Shown: piece after piece, positions 62,811 through 64,000 of the stretch
How positions within the stretch are numbered: the first letter of the stretch is position 1
Layout of the letters: each line of letters begins with the position of its first letter
Origin: Pomphorhynchus laevis
Lineage: Eukaryota > Acanthocephala > Palaeacanthocephala > Echinorhynchida > Pomphorhynchidae
Assembly (NCBI GenBank): GCA_012934845.2
Contig: WNNJ02000216.1
Span: forward strand, 62,001 to 126,000
Reading direction: 5' to 3'
DNA length: 64,000 bases
Notes under the pieces: generated by a model
Told to the model about the DNA's origin: nothing
Databases searched by the model: none
Seen by the model: only the letters and a program-made list of their open reading frames with translations
Position numbers and translations under genes: made by a program

Positions 62811-63001
62811 ATTTTAAATATTGAGGAACGATCAGGTATAATTGAAAGTTTACAATATTATTATATTTCGCTGGTAACTACTAACGTCTTCAGAAATTGG
62901 AAACCAATTTGTTTTCAATTTCTGATGTTAGTAGTTACCAGCGAAATATAATAATATTGTAAACTTTCAATTATACCTGATCGTTCTTGAATATTTAAAT
63001 A
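62811..63001. repeat. Large inverted repeat (about 85-bp arms, 16-base loop)
   Basis: The left arm (about 62811-62899) and right arm (about 62914-63000) are complementary except for a 4-base difference near GTCTTCAGAAAT and two or three mismatches at the outer end. The loop is roughly GGAAACCAATTTGTTT. No coding content or clear flanking duplication was found; it could be a foldback MITE or a snap-back duplication. Confidence 0.9.
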
Positions 63002-64000
63002 ATTTTGATTTGATTAGTCAAAGTCACTATTGGGTATGCCACTTTACCAGTTGCCTTAAAAACTGAATACGATCAAACAGTAAAGATTAAAAAACTAAAA
63101 TCAAATTTAAACAAATTAAAAGTCATTACATACACTGATAGTGATAAAACAAGTGTAAAAAGCGTTTAAATTCGGAGTTGCTCATGGTAGACAATTATAA
63201 ATTCCGTATAATTATAAAGGTTAATTTATTACTAACCCATCCTATTAAATGTATTCATTACCAACCTATTCCATTAGAATAAGTAAGGAATTTATGGGAA
63301 ATTTTGTTGATTTTACTTAGTGAGATCAACGAAATTTACCCGGATGCTAGTTTTAGCTTAATAAAATATCACATTCGTCGCTGGATTAAAACACCTACTT
63401 ACGTAAGGACATAATACAGTTGATTCACCACAATTTATATTGATAAATTGATACGAAAAAGCACATGCCATTTTCAAACTTACTAGTTGCTGGTGTTGCT
63501 GTTCTAGAAAATATCAATATGAAACAATCATTGATTACTATCTGCTCTTAGTTGATTTTTGAAATACCAACACAGTACATGGACGGTATTCGAACAGAGG
63601 ATTCGAGCTAGTGGTTACATTATGAATATCAATATTTAGCAAATCAAAAAATATACAGTTTGAATCAAGCCCGCAGTCTGATCAACCAATTGTTTTTAAT
63701 TTTGCCGGCGAAAGGTATGTCGAGACTCAATAAAACTCTTCTACTAATGCTTAACTTTAATTATCTAAACTCACTAGTGAGATACGATTATATCATTGTT
63801 GGATTCAAAATTAAAGACAATAGTTAACGTTTGAATATGAACTAATGAGTAATTCGAAGTAGCAGAATGAAATGATAGTTTACCTCCTTAAGCAAGAATA
63901 TGCTCTGCAGATTTAGTGTTCTACAATATTTATTCTTTTAATATTTTCAAGCTTAAAATATCGCTTTTAAACGGTCAGGTATCAGTAAAATGTTTGCAAA
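63002..64000. other. AT-rich unique-looking DNA, nothing recognised
   Basis: No ORF, LINE fragment, RNA gene or tandem repeat was found. This is the only part of the window that might be ordinary host intergenic or intronic sequence. Confidence 0.5.

Overview
The window is an AT-rich eukaryotic, almost certainly invertebrate metazoan, stretch made almost entirely of retrotransposons. I see no host gene, tRNA, rRNA or CRISPR array. The dominant component is a family group of LINEs with a restriction-like endonuclease (RLE): one ORF of about 1,000 residues with an N-terminal cysteine cluster (C-C-x-C-N-G...), a conserved W-x-P-N...L-P-R-C block, a reverse transcriptase (RT) with EGFTQGDP and YADD motifs, a CCHC finger, an I-R-H-N..R-D block and a C-terminal PD-(D/E)XK-like nuclease. 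Their 3' ends abut short (TTA)n tracts, which suggests an R4/Dong-like target preference. The species cannot be named from the sequence.

Layout. 1-2275 (-): 5' half of a CR1-like LINE (ORF1 and the start of ORF2). 2276-2640: palindrome-rich spacer. 2622-3911 (-): 3' fragment of the APE-type LINE found whole at 18.4-22.6 kb. 3912-18417 (+): four consecutive RLE LINEs (E3, E4, E5, E6). 18436-22650 (+): APE-type LINE E7. 22842-26150 (-): RLE LINE E9. 26170-38845 (+): RLE LINEs E10 (5'-truncated), E11 (split by an insertion), E12 and E8. 38941-40770 (-): RLE fragment E13. E4, E6 and E9 have uninterrupted ORFs. E3 and E5 each carry a single lesion.

40.8-64 kb is older and more broken: CR1-like fragments, one nested in another with a short target duplication (41.4-46.7 kb); a broken Ty3/gypsy fossil (46.7-49.2 kb); L2-like LINE pieces (49.2-58.7 kb); a degenerate RLE LINE with a recognisable cysteine cluster, split by an L2-like fragment (54.3-56.4 kb); a divergent second RLE lineage (58.8-61.4 kb); an RLE C-terminal stub (61.5-61.9 kb); and about 2 kb of AT-rich DNA with a large inverted repeat.

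The most interesting signal is between the genes. The 5' leaders of LINEs from clearly different clades (CR1-like, the APE-type E7, several RLE families) are mosaics of the same short modules. Near-identical ORF pairs (E5/E8 and E6/E11) carry different leaders. The cysteine cluster that opens every RLE protein also opens ORF1 of the APE-type E7. Together with solo leaders, 5'-end stubs and an exact 98-bp ORF1 patch between (TTA)n tracts, this suggests a community of LINEs sharing one genomic niche and exchanging 5' parts.
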